The position numbers and the translations under genes were made by a program. From NCBI RefSeq assembly GCF_003345355.1, contig NZ_QQNB01000002.1:62001-126000 (forward strand): a stretch of DNA of 64,000 bases, read 5' to 3'. This document shows, piece by piece, positions 22,656 to 30,511 of the stretch. The notes beneath the pieces were generated by a model. It saw only the letters and a program-made list of their open reading frames with translations. It was not told the DNA's origin and did not search any database. This DNA is from Sphingomonas aracearum. GTDB taxonomy: Bacteria; Pseudomonadota; Alphaproteobacteria; Sphingomonadales; Sphingomonadaceae. The number at the start of each line of letters is the position of its first letter. The first letter of the stretch is position 1.

Positions 22656-22927
22656 TGGCGGTACGCCGCTCGGTGGAGATCACCAATCGCCGCGGCCTGC
22701 ACGCGCGCGCTTCCGCCAAGTTCGTGACGCTTGCCTCCACGCAACCGGTGGACGTCGCCGTGGAAAAGGACGGCGCCGGTTCGGTGACGGGCACCTCGAT
22801 CATGGGCCTGATGATGCTGGGCGCGGCGATGGGCGACACCATTACCATTTCCGCCGATGGCGAGGGCGCCGAGGAAACCGTGGCGGTGCTCTGCCGACTG
22901 GTCGAGGACAAGTTCGGCGAGGAATAG
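22655..22927 (+). CDS. ptsH: Phosphocarrier protein HPr
   Basis: A 90-residue HPr from the ATG at 22655; a GTG at 22652 is an alternative. The active-site His16 is in RRGLHARASAKFV (His15 in standard numbering). Ser48 in GTSIMGLMML is the equivalent of Ser46, the HprK target. HPr receives phosphate from enzyme I and passes it to EIIA proteins. Enzyme I is not encoded in this window. The gene is the last of the chvI to ptsH run, and the downstream methyltransferase starts 57 bp later. Confidence 0.95.
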   Translation: MAVRRSVEITNRRGLHARASAKFVTLASTQPVDVAVEKDGAGSVTGTSIMGLMMLGAAMGDTITISADGEGAEETVAVLCRLVEDKFGEE

Positions 22928-22984
22928 CCGGGCGAAGGCGGCGGCCTCGCTTCCGCTCCGCGCACGCTTGCGATAGGGCGCGTC

Positions 22985-23782
22985 ATGCCTCGCGAGATCA
23001 CCGCCTTTTCCAATCCGCTCGTCAAACGCATCCGCACCTTGCGCGAGAAGAAGCACCGGCGCGACGAGGGGCTGTTCCTCGCCGAGGGCCTGCGCGTGCT
23101 GACCGAAGCTCGCGAAGCGGGCCACCTGCCCCAATACCTGTTCTTCGCCGCCGACAGCGCCGCGCACCCGCTCGTCCGGGCATTGATCGCCGATGTCGAG
23201 GATCGCGGCGGCGACGCGATCGAGACCAATGCCGACATCCTCTCCAAGCTGTCGGGCAAGGACAATCCGCAGGCGGTGGTCGGCGTGTACGAGGAGTTCA
23301 CGCGCACGCTGGACAGTCTCGACAGGACCAGGGCGGGCATCTGGCTGGTGGCCGAGCGGCTGCGCGATCCGGGCAATCTCGGCACCATCCTGCGCACCGG
23401 CGATGCCGTCGGCGCCGGCGGCCTGATCCTGATCGGCGACTGCGTGGACCCGTTTTCGGTTGAGGCGGTGCGCGCGTCGATGGGCGCCTTGTTCACCGTG
23501 CCGGTCGTGCAGAGCGGCTGGGGCGACTTCCTCCAGTGGCTACGCGGCGGGCCCGGCCAGCTCGTCGGCCTAAGCCTGGACACCACGCACGACTATCGCG
23601 CTGCCCGCTATGCCGCGCCCACCTTCCTGCTCACCGGCAACGAAGCGCGCGGGATGCCAGAGGATTACGCCGCTGCCTGCGACCTGCTCGTCAAGATACC
23701 CATGCTGGGCAAGGCCGACAGCCTCAACGCGGCCGTGGCCACGGCTGTCATGGCCTATGAGGTACTCGCGCAGCAGCGCTGA
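22985..23782 (+). CDS. TrmH/SpoU-family RNA 2'-O-methyltransferase
   Basis: A 265-residue SPOUT-class methyltransferase. The N-terminal SpoU substrate-binding domain reads FSNPLVKRIRTLREKKHRRDEGLFLAEG. The knotted SAM-binding domain contains the three SpoU motifs: LRDPGNLGTILRTGDAVGA (motif 1), FLLTGNEARGMPE (motif 2) and IPMLGKADSLNAAVATAV (motif 3). It should methylate a ribose in rRNA or tRNA; the target cannot be named from sequence alone. It ends 9 bp before the convergent end of the ccm run, with no obvious terminator between. Confidence 0.92.
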   Translation: MPREITAFSNPLVKRIRTLREKKHRRDEGLFLAEGLRVLTEAREAGHLPQYLFFAADSAAHPLVRALIADVEDRGGDAIETNADILSKLSGKDNPQAVVGVYEEFTRTLDSLDRTRAGIWLVAERLRDPGNLGTILRTGDAVGAGGLILIGDCVDPFSVEAVRASMGALFTVPVVQSGWGDFLQWLRGGPGQLVGLSLDTTHDYRAARYAAPTFLLTGNEARGMPEDYAAACDLLVKIPMLGKADSLNAAVATAVMAYEVLAQQR

Positions 23783-23791
23783 GCGATCGGC

Positions 23792-24415
23792 TCAGCCGGT
23801 GGCAGCGATCAGGCGCTCGAGCAGGCCGAGCCGCAGCGCGATCTCCGCGCGATATCCTGTCCCCGGCTCGCTGAAGCGCAACGCGGCGCGCCATTGCGCT
23901 CGGCCCGCTGCATAGTCCCCCGCGCGCACGTACGCCAGGCCAAGGAAGAAGCGGGGGCCGGGGTGCTCCGGCGCCAACTGGATCGCGCGGCGGAAGGCGA
24001 ACAGCGCGGCCGGCGACACCTGCCCGCCATCATGCGCCGCGAGAGCGGAGCCGAGCCCGGTCCACAACGCGAAATCACGCGGATAGCGGTTCAGCGAACC
24101 CAGCATCACCCGCACCGCGCCTTGCTGCGCACCGGCACGCAACAGGGCGTCGCTCGCGGTCATGATGGCGGCTTCCTGCGTGAAGCGGCCGAACAGCGCG
24201 CCGCGCAGCTCCACGATCGCCGGCTCGACTTCCATGCCCTGCGCGTCGGCAACGCGCGGCGCCGCGGCCAGGGTCGGCCGACCCTGCAGCGCATAGCCGG
24301 CAGCCCCCAGCATCAGGGCCGCACCCGCCAGTGTCCAGACCGGACGGGCAAGACCCATCCGCCACATCAGCGCCGCCGTGGCGACACCCAGCAGCAGGAG
24401 CATCAGCCAGCCCAT
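23792..24415 (-). CDS. ccmI: CcmI/CycH-like TPR protein of cytochrome c maturation
   Basis: A 207-residue membrane protein starting MGWLMLLLLGVATAALMWRMG. Two membrane segments lie in the first 50 residues, followed by TPR-like helices (ALWTGLGSALAAHDGG, and ALFAFRRAIQLAPEHPGPRFFLGLAYVRAGDY). CcmI proteins hold apocytochrome c for haem ligation by CcmF/H. This one is shorter than the E. coli/Rhodobacter form (about 400), but its position as the last gene of the ccm run, sharing one base with ccmH (TGATG), supports the role. The symbol is by context. Confidence 0.75.
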   Translation of the reverse strand: MGWLMLLLLGVATAALMWRMGLARPVWTLAGAALMLGAAGYALQGRPTLAAAPRVADAQGMEVEPAIVELRGALFGRFTQEAAIMTASDALLRAGAQQGAVRVMLGSLNRYPRDFALWTGLGSALAAHDGGQVSPAALFAFRRAIQLAPEHPGPRFFLGLAYVRAGDYAAGRAQWRAALRFSEPGTGYRAEIALRLGLLERLIAATG

Positions 24416-24822
24416 CAGCGCGGCTTTTTCCGGAACGCCTGGCGCGCCAGGAGCACCCCTGCCGCCAGCATCAGCAGCGGCGCGATCCAGAGCAGAGCGG
24501 TCGCCGGGCCGAACGGCGGGTCATAGGTGACATAATCGCCGTAGCGCTCGACCAGCCAGCGCCGGATCGCGTCCGGCCGCTCGCCCCCCTGAATGCGTCG
24601 GCGTACCAGCGCGCGCATGTCGCCGGCCATTTCCGCATCGCTGTCGGCAATCGACTGGCCCTGACAGACGAGGCAGCGCAGCGTTGCCATCAGCTCCTTC
24701 GCCTGGGCCTCCTTTGCCGGATCCGCAAGCTGGGTGTCGGCAAACGAGGCCGGCGGCAGGCGGCTGTCGGCAAGGACCGGCGCGGAAAGCAGGACTGCGG
24801 CAAGGAGGAGAAGGCGCTTCAT
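24415..24822 (-). CDS. ccmH: Cytochrome c maturation protein CcmH/CycL
   Basis: A 135-residue thiol-disulfide protein that reduces or holds apocytochrome c before haem attachment. It has a signal peptide (MKRLLLLAAVLLSAPVLA), the signature LRCLVCQ with Cys50 and Cys53, then QSIADSDAEMAGDMRALV. A C-terminal membrane segment (ATALLWIAPLLMLAAGVLLA) anchors it in the inner membrane with the active site outside. It overlaps ccmG by four bases and ccmI by one. Confidence 0.94.
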   Translation of the reverse strand: MKRLLLLAAVLLSAPVLADSRLPPASFADTQLADPAKEAQAKELMATLRCLVCQGQSIADSDAEMAGDMRALVRRRIQGGERPDAIRRWLVERYGDYVTYDPPFGPATALLWIAPLLMLAAGVLLARQAFRKKPR

Positions 24823-25346
24823 CGCGCGTTCCGCACCGCGGCCGCGATCGCATCCACATCGTCGGCGCGGATGTCGCCCACATGCTGGAGCACGATGCGG
24901 CCCTGCCCGTCGACGACGAAGCTTTCCGGGACGCCCGAGGAGCCGAGGGCAAGCTGGACGGCACTTTCCCGGTCGCTGCCGATCCGCGCATAGGGATCGC
25001 CGTTGCGCCGCAGGAAATCGGCCACCGCATCCGGTGTGTCGCGCACCGCCACCGCGTCGATCGGCACACCCAGCTGCTTCAGGCGGAGCAATTGCGGCGC
25101 CTCGGCAATGCACGGGATACACCAGCTGGCGAAGATGTTGAGGAGCCGCGGCTGCCCGCCCTGGAGATCGTCACTGGCAAGGCCGGGCTTGCCCGGTGCG
25201 ATCGCCGCCAGACGGAATGCCGGCACCGGCTTGCCGATCATGGCCGAGCGGACGGTGCGATCCGCCGGCTTGAGCAGCCCCTGCGCGATCACGCCGAGCA
25301 GCGCGGCGAAGCCGACCAGCGGCACCCAGAGCAGCCACCGCTTCAT
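24819..25346 (-). CDS. ccmG: Thiol:disulfide interchange protein CcmG/DsbE
   Basis: A 175-residue membrane-anchored thioredoxin-fold protein. It has an N-terminal anchor (WLLWVPLVGFAALLGVIAQG), the DsbE-type segment IGKPVPAFRL, and the active site FASWCIPCIAEAP with Cys76 and Cys79. GVPESFVVDGQGRI holds the cis-proline region. It passes electrons to the CcmH/apocytochrome pair in the periplasm. Four-base overlaps connect it to ccmF upstream and ccmH downstream. Confidence 0.95.
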   Translation of the reverse strand: MKRWLLWVPLVGFAALLGVIAQGLLKPADRTVRSAMIGKPVPAFRLAAIAPGKPGLASDDLQGGQPRLLNIFASWCIPCIAEAPQLLRLKQLGVPIDAVAVRDTPDAVADFLRRNGDPYARIGSDRESAVQLALGSSGVPESFVVDGQGRIVLQHVGDIRADDVDAIAAAVRNAR

Positions 25347-27286
25347 GTCCAGCGCTCCGTCGGATGGGGATCGACGCGCACCTGCCGCTCACGACGCAGC
25401 CGGCCCAGTAGCGACAGCGCCCCGCCCAGCGCCACCAACGCGCCGCCCAGCCAGATGCACGTCACCCATGGCTTCCACCACAGGCGAAGCTGCCAGCGGC
25501 CATCCGCGCCTTGCCGGCCGAGCACGGTATAGAGTTGCCCATCCGCCTCCGTGCGGATGGCGGTCTCGTTGGTGGTGGTGGGCGGGGCGGCGAAGAACCG
25601 TTGCTGCGGTCGCAACAGAAAGGGGGTGCCCTCGCCTCGCTGGACCCGCAACACGCCCTCCAGCGCGGACCAGTTGTCGCCGATCTCAGGGCGGATGCCC
25701 TGCAGCGTCACGCTGAACGGACCGACCAGCACCGGCTGTCCGACCTGCGCTGCCACCAGCTTCTCCTCGGTGAATACGCTGTCCGCGGCCATGCCGAACA
25801 GGCTCACGGCGATGCCGAGATGGGCCACCACCATGCCGTAGGTAAACAGCGGGGTACGCCGCAGATTGCGCCGCCACAGCGGGGCGATGCTCGCCACCGC
25901 CAGCCCGAGGGCCAGGCCGAGCCCCAGCAGCGGCAGCGGACGCGTCACCCCGCCGAGCGCGAAGAAGCCAGCCATGCCGAGCAAGGTCGTGCCCAGCGCC
26001 GGCAAGGTGCGGGACACCAGCGCGTCCTTGTCGTCGCGCCGCCAGCGCAGCAAGGGTCCCACCCCCATCAGCGCGACCAGCCCCAGCGCGATCGGCCCCG
26101 CCGTGGCGTTGAAGAAGGGCGGCCCCACCGAAAGCTGCGTTCCCATCGCCGCCGCCAGCAGCGGGTACAAGGTGCCGATCAGCACGATCCCCAGGATCAC
26201 GGACAGCAGCAGGTTGTTGGCGACCAGCCCGCCTTCCCGGCTCAACGGCTCGAACGTGGCGCCCGCGCGCACCGTGCCCACCCGCGCGCCGAACAGCGCC
26301 AGTGCGCCGCCGATGTACAAGGCGAGCAGCGCCAGGATGAACGTGCCGCGTTCCGGATCCACGGCAAAGGCATGAACGCTCGTCAGGATGCCGGAGCGGA
26401 CCAGGAAGGTGCCCAGCATCGACATGGAAAAGGCGACCACCGCCAGCATGATCGTCCAGGCCCGCAAGCCGTCGCGGGTGGCCACCACGGTGACCGAGTG
26501 CAGCAGCGCCGTCGCCGCGAGCCAGGGCATCAGCGACGCATTCTCCACCGGATCCCAGAACCACCAGCCGCCCCAGCCAAGCTCGTAATAGGCCCAATAG
26601 CTGCCGGCGGTGATGCCGAGCGTCAGGAATATCCACGCGCCCAGCACCCAGAGGCGCATCGCGCGGGCAAAGGCCGGCCCGACATCGCGCGTGACCAATG
26701 CGCCAACCGCAAAGGAGAAGGCGACGGAGATCCCGACATAGCCGATGTACAAGGTGGGCGGGTGAAAGGCGAGGCCGGGGTCCTGGAGCAGCGGATTGAG
26801 GCCCAGACCATCGGGCGGGGCGGGGCTGAGCCGCGCGAAGGGGTTCGAGGAGAACAGCAGAAAGGCGTAGAAGCCCAGCGCGATCACCGCCTGCGCGCCC
26901 AGTGTCGCCACCAGCGTGCGTTCGTGAAGCCGACGCTCCAGCAGCGCCACGGCGCCCCCCGCCAGCCCGAGGATGGTCACCCAGAGCAGCATGGAGCCTT
27001 CATGGTTCCCCCAGGCGCCCGCAACCTTGTAGAGCCACGGCTTGGCGGTGTGGCTGTTCTCCGCCACCAGCGCGACGGACATGTCGGACCCCGAGAACAC
27101 CGCCAGCAGCGCCGCAAAGGCGATCGCCGTCAGCAGCCCCTGGGCGACCGCCACGGGGCGCACGGCACCACGCAGCTGCTCTCCCAACGCGCCCTCGCGG
27201 CGCAGGCCGAGCGTGGCGGCGGCAATCTGCAGCAGGGCAAGCGCGGCGGCGAGCCACAGCGCGGCAAGGCCAAGCTCGGCGGTCAC
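25343..27286 (-). CDS. ccmF: Haem lyase subunit CcmF
   Basis: A 647-residue polytopic inner-membrane protein with about 15 hydrophobic segments. It contains the tryptophan-rich WWD haem-handling motif (GWGGWWFWDPVENASLMPW) and NSHTAKPWLYKVAGAWGNHEGS. The C-terminal periplasmic domain includes TNETAIRTEADGQLYTV. CcmF, with CcmH and CcmI, ligates haem to apocytochrome c, taking haem from holo-CcmE. It overlaps ccmE by four bases and ccmG by four bases. Length fits the family. Confidence 0.97.
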   Translation of the reverse strand: MTAELGLAALWLAAALALLQIAAATLGLRREGALGEQLRGAVRPVAVAQGLLTAIAFAALLAVFSGSDMSVALVAENSHTAKPWLYKVAGAWGNHEGSMLLWVTILGLAGGAVALLERRLHERTLVATLGAQAVIALGFYAFLLFSSNPFARLSPAPPDGLGLNPLLQDPGLAFHPPTLYIGYVGISVAFSFAVGALVTRDVGPAFARAMRLWVLGAWIFLTLGITAGSYWAYYELGWGGWWFWDPVENASLMPWLAATALLHSVTVVATRDGLRAWTIMLAVVAFSMSMLGTFLVRSGILTSVHAFAVDPERGTFILALLALYIGGALALFGARVGTVRAGATFEPLSREGGLVANNLLLSVILGIVLIGTLYPLLAAAMGTQLSVGPPFFNATAGPIALGLVALMGVGPLLRWRRDDKDALVSRTLPALGTTLLGMAGFFALGGVTRPLPLLGLGLALGLAVASIAPLWRRNLRRTPLFTYGMVVAHLGIAVSLFGMAADSVFTEEKLVAAQVGQPVLVGPFSVTLQGIRPEIGDNWSALEGVLRVQRGEGTPFLLRPQQRFFAAPPTTTNETAIRTEADGQLYTVLGRQGADGRWQLRLWWKPWVTCIWLGGALVALGGALSLLGRLRRERQVRVDPHPTERWT

Positions 27287-27717
27287 CGCTCCAGCGTCTT
27301 GGTTTCGTGCATGGCGCCGGCAACCTCAGGCGGCATGTATTTCTCGTCGTGCTTGGCCAGCAGGTTGGTCGCGGTGAAGCTGCCGTCCGGGTTGAAATGC
27401 CCCTCGGCAACCACGCCCGAACGCTCGCGAAACAGGTCCGGCGCGATGCCGGTGAACGCAACCGGCACCGTCGCCCGGCCGTCCGTCACGCGGAAGCGGA
27501 TGGAGACGCCGTCCGGCTGTCGTGCGATCGAGTTCGCCGCGACCATGCCGCCCAACCGCACTTCCCGGCCCAGCGGCAGGCCGCTCTTCTCCACGTCGCC
27601 CGGCGCATAGAAAAAGGCGGCCTGATCCTTCAGCGCCGACAGCGCCAGCAATGCCGCGCCGACCACGGCCAGCACGGCAAGGCCGGCCAGCACCAGTCGC
27701 TGGTTCTTGGCGGTCAC
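27283..27717 (-). CDS. ccmE: Haem chaperone CcmE
   Basis: A 144-residue periplasmic haem chaperone with an N-terminal anchor (LVLAGLAVLAVVGAALLAL). It starts at GTG 27717, which overlaps the ccmD stop (GTGA). The OB-fold includes REVRLGGMVAANSI and VVAEGHFNPDGSF. His123 in LAKHDEKYMPPEV is the residue that binds haem covalently, and Tyr127 is the conserved haem ligand. It carries haem from the CcmC/D complex to CcmF. Confidence 0.96.
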   Translation of the reverse strand: MTAKNQRLVLAGLAVLAVVGAALLALSALKDQAAFFYAPGDVEKSGLPLGREVRLGGMVAANSIARQPDGVSIRFRVTDGRATVPVAFTGIAPDLFRERSGVVAEGHFNPDGSFTATNLLAKHDEKYMPPEVAGAMHETKTLER

Positions 27718-27821
27718 TGGCGCTCGCTGCCCCGCATCGCCCGCCAGCTGATCCAGGCAAGCGCCGCCGCCGTCAGCAAGGTCACGCCATACGCGGCGCT
27801 CACGAACGCCCAGTGGCTCAT
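27714..27821 (-). CDS. ccmD: Haem exporter accessory protein CcmD
   Basis: A 35-residue single-span membrane protein (MSHWAFVSAAYGVTLLTAAA, then LAWISWRAMRG). The tryptophan/tyrosine start, one hydrophobic helix and a basic tail fit CcmD, which helps CcmC release holo-CcmE. It fills the space between ccmC and ccmE exactly, overlapping ccmC and ccmE by four bases each (ATGA and GTGA). Confidence 0.85.
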   Translation of the reverse strand: MSHWAFVSAAYGVTLLTAAALAWISWRAMRGSERQ

Positions 27822-28543
27822 GCGCGCGCCATGCGGCGCAACCGCGCCTCGTTCCTGGCGCGCGCCAGCATGTCGCGCATCCGCATCAGCACGACCGCCG
27901 CAAAGAACAGGCTGAAGCCCGCCAGCGTGAAGCCGAGCGGCCAGAGCATGCTGCCGTCGATCGTCGAGCTTGCCAGGCCGATGCTCTCGCCCTGGTGCAG
28001 CGTGTTCCACCACACCACCGAATAGCGGATGATCGGCAGCAGCACCGACCCGGCGACGCCGAACAGAGCCGGAATGCGGCCGTCGCCGCCCTGCTCGCGA
28101 TCGGCGCGAGCCAGCCCGATATAGCCGAGATAGACGAAGAACAGCAGCAACATGGACGTGAGCCGGCCATCCCATTGCCACCAGGTGCCCCAGGTCGGCC
28201 GACCCCAAATCGAGCCGGTCATGAGGCACAGCGCCGCGAACATCGCGCCGGGAACGGCGATGGCGCGCGCCGCGACGTTCGCCAGCGGGTGTCGCCAGAC
28301 GAGATAGGCGATGCTGGACAGGGCGATGCCGCTCCATCCGCCCATGCCGAGCCAGGCGGTGGGGACATGAATGTAGAGAATGCGAACGCTGTCGCCCTGC
28401 AGGTAATCGGGCGGCGTCTGCGTCAGGCCGGCCCAGCACCCGAAGGCGATCAGCGCCGCGCCGGTCCAGAACAGCCATCCGGTCAGCGGGCGAGCGATCT
28501 TCAGGAATCGTGCCGGATTGGCAAAGGCATGCAGGCTGGCCAC
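27818..28543 (-). CDS. ccmC: Haem handling protein CcmC
   Basis: A 241-residue six-span membrane protein from GTG 28543; AAGGAAA eight bases upstream supports that start over the open frame reaching 28579. The WWD motif reads WGTWWQWDGRLTSML. Flanking periplasmic His residues are in ILYIHVPTAWLGM and WWNTLHQGESIG. It loads haem onto CcmE. CcmA and CcmB, which normally precede CcmC, are not in this window. The gene begins 52 bp after the dehydrogenase and is probably co-transcribed with it. Confidence 0.96.
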   Translation of the reverse strand: MASLHAFANPARFLKIARPLTGWLFWTGAALIAFGCWAGLTQTPPDYLQGDSVRILYIHVPTAWLGMGGWSGIALSSIAYLVWRHPLANVAARAIAVPGAMFAALCLMTGSIWGRPTWGTWWQWDGRLTSMLLLFFVYLGYIGLARADREQGGDGRIPALFGVAGSVLLPIIRYSVVWWNTLHQGESIGLASSTIDGSMLWPLGFTLAGFSLFFAAVVLMRMRDMLARARNEARLRRMARA

Positions 28544-28595
28544 GCGGCTTTCCTTACGTGTTCGAAAGGCCGGCGTCACCTGTCTTGCGGCAACC

Positions 28596-29642
28596 TCAGG
28601 CGCGGCCGATCAGCCGCATCGCCATGGCATCGGCAACATCCGCGGCAGGCGTATCGGTGGACACGCTTTCCGCCCAGATCTCCTCCAGGCGGACGGGAAT
28701 GCGGCCGATCCGCGCCAGCACCTCGGCCTCGTCCCCCTGGCCGAGGTATTCCAGGCCGACATTGATGATGCCGCCCGCGTTGATGACGTAATCCGGCGCG
28801 TACAGGATGCCCCGCGCGTGCAGCGCCGCGCCGAGATCGGCGGTGGCGAGCTGATTGTTGGCGCCGCCGGCGATCACCGTGGTGCGCAGCGCGTCGATCG
28901 ACTGCTCGGTCAGGATCGCGCCCAGCGCGTTCGGGCTGACGATGTCCGCTTCCGTCGCCAGCAGCGTATCGGCCGCCACGACGTCCGCACCCAGCTCCTC
29001 GGCCAGCGCCTGCGCCTTGGCGACGTTCACGTCGGCCAGCGTCAAGCGCGCGCCATCCGCCGCCAGCAGCCGGGCCAAGCCGCCGCCGACGCTGCCCACG
29101 CCCTGGATCGCGACGTGCACGCCGCGCATCTCGTCCGCGCCCAGGCCGCGCTTCGCCGCCGCACGCACGCCCAGATAGACGCCCTGCGCGGTATACGGCC
29201 CCGGATCGCCACCGGCGGCACCGCTTTCCACCGGCAGGCCGGAGACATGGCGCGTGCGGGTCGCGATGACCTTCATCCGCTCCTCGGACATGCCGACATC
29301 CTCGGCCGTCACATATTTGCCGCCGAGCGACTCGACGGCTTCGCCGAACGCCTCCAGCTGCGCAGTGGAGATGGTCGCGCCCGGGCGTTCGGCCAGGACC
29401 ACGCCCTTGCCGCCGCCCATCGGCAGGCCGGCCATGGCGTTCTTGAAGCTCATGCCGCGGGACAGGCGCAGCGCGTCGGTCAGCGCCGCAGCCTCGTCCG
29501 GGTAATGCCAGAAGCGCACCCCGCCCGCCGCGGCGCCCAGCGCCGTCGAGTGGATCGCGATCACCGCCTGCAAGCCGCTGGCGCGATCGGTGAACAGGTG
29601 CACGCCCTCATGGGCGTCGAAATCCGGCAAGCCCCAGGTCAT
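28596..29642 (-). CDS. Glu/Leu/Phe/Val dehydrogenase (leucine/valine-type)
   Basis: A 348-residue amino-acid dehydrogenase from ATG 29642. These enzymes deaminate branched-chain amino acids to 2-oxo acids with NAD. The substrate domain has LGAAAGGVRFW, GMSFKNAMAGLPMGGGKGVV with the conserved lysines Lys67 and Lys79, and YVTAEDVGMS. The Rossmann domain carries VAIQGVGSVGGGLARLL. The length and the PMGGGKG context fit leucine or valine dehydrogenase rather than hexameric glutamate dehydrogenase; substrate preference is inferred. The start codon lies only 18 bp after the tRNA-His gene on the same strand, so it may be expressed from the tRNA promoter. Confidence 0.88.
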   Translation of the reverse strand: MTWGLPDFDAHEGVHLFTDRASGLQAVIAIHSTALGAAAGGVRFWHYPDEAAALTDALRLSRGMSFKNAMAGLPMGGGKGVVLAERPGATISTAQLEAFGEAVESLGGKYVTAEDVGMSEERMKVIATRTRHVSGLPVESGAAGGDPGPYTAQGVYLGVRAAAKRGLGADEMRGVHVAIQGVGSVGGGLARLLAADGARLTLADVNVAKAQALAEELGADVVAADTLLATEADIVSPNALGAILTEQSIDALRTTVIAGGANNQLATADLGAALHARGILYAPDYVINAGGIINVGLEYLGQGDEAEVLARIGRIPVRLEEIWAESVSTDTPAADVADAMAMRLIGRA

Positions 29643-29660
29643 CTGATCTCTCGGGAAAAG

Positions 29661-29738
29661 TGGGGCGACCGACGGGACTTGAACCCGCAACTTCCGGCAT
29701 CACAAGCCGGCGCTCTAACCAATTGAACTACGGTCGCC
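29661..29738 (-). tRNA. tRNA-His (anticodon GTG)
   Basis: A 78-base gene read on the minus strand. The acceptor GCGACCG pairs with CGGTCGC; the D stem is GTTC/GAGC; the anticodon stem is CCGGC/GCCGG around loop TTGTGAT (anticodon GTG); the T arm is GCGGG-TTCAAGT-CCCGT. The discriminator is C73, followed by an encoded CCA, and the base 5' of the acceptor is G, giving the canonical G-1:C73 pair. Several alphaproteobacterial orders have lost that identity pair; sphingomonads are not expected to have done so. It sits between gspN and the dehydrogenase gene. Confidence 0.97.
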
Positions 29739-29752
29739 GCGAAGGCCAGAGC

Positions 29753-29781
29753 CCCTAGCGGCAGCATGCCGGCCCCGTCAA
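29753..29781 (-). promoter_or_regulatory. Promoter of tRNA-His
   Basis: On the minus strand TTGACG (29781-29776) and CTAGGG (29758-29753) are separated by 17 bases and end 14 bases before the tRNA. This matches the strong sigma-70-type promoter form expected for a stable RNA. It lies immediately after the gspN stop. Confidence 0.6.
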
Positions 29782-29785
29782 GCTA

Positions 29786-30511
29786 TCAGAAGCGACCTTC
29801 CGCGGAAAGCCGCCAGCCAGCGGGGGTCTGCTGGAACCCGGCGCCTGCCAGTTGCTGTGCCTGCGCCGGATCGCTGGCCCCCAGCGTCAACTCCGCGCGG
29901 TACCGACCTTCCGGCCACAGGCGCACCGACACGCTCTGCGTCCCGCCGGCCCCCGCCAGCGGCAACAGCAAGGCCCCGCCCTCGCACCGCGCTGCGCCCG
30001 AAAGCGCCTGGCTGAGCGGAACGCCGCCAATGTCGCCGGCAAGCGTGGCCCGCACCATGCCCTCGGCGCGCTCGCAACCCGCATCGCCAAAGCGCGCGCT
30101 CACGGCCTGGAGGTCGAGCATTGTGACGGGCAGCGGGGCAAAGGCACGCCCCGCCGCCAGCGTGGCCGTGACATCGTCTAGCCCGGCGCTGTGCCGCGTG
30201 ATGGTGATCCCGCCGGAAAGAGGCTGGGCCGGATCGGTGCCGCGCCGCGCAAGCTCCACCCGTGCGCGCCCGATCAGCAGGGGAAAGGGCGAAACCCGCG
30301 CGCGCAGATCCCCGAGGGGCAGATCGCCCATCTGTGCCTCGGCCAGCGAGCCCAGCCACACCGCCCCGCTCACGCGGCGGGCGGCGAAACGGGACGCGTC
30401 GAGCCCCAGCCAGTCGAGCGCGAGGCGCATCGGCAGGGAGACGAGCAGCGCCGCCACCAGGAAGGCGCCGAAAAGGACGGGACGGCGCGTCGCCAGCTGG
30501 AAACGCTTCAT
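29786..30511 (-). CDS. gspN: Type II secretion protein GspN
   Basis: A 241-residue inner-membrane protein, the last gene of the T2SS operon. It has an N-terminal membrane segment (PVLFGAFLVAALLVSLPMRLAL) and a long beta-rich periplasmic domain (FAARRVSGAVWLGSLAEAQ, and LGDLRARVSPFPLLIGRARV) typical of GspN. GspN is an accessory, often dispensable component. It overlaps gspM by four bases (ATGA). The assignment rests on this pattern and on its position after gspM. Confidence 0.82.
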   Translation of the reverse strand: MKRFQLATRRPVLFGAFLVAALLVSLPMRLALDWLGLDASRFAARRVSGAVWLGSLAEAQMGDLPLGDLRARVSPFPLLIGRARVELARRGTDPAQPLSGGITITRHSAGLDDVTATLAAGRAFAPLPVTMLDLQAVSARFGDAGCERAEGMVRATLAGDIGGVPLSQALSGAARCEGGALLLPLAGAGGTQSVSVRLWPEGRYRAELTLGASDPAQAQQLAGAGFQQTPAGWRLSAEGRF

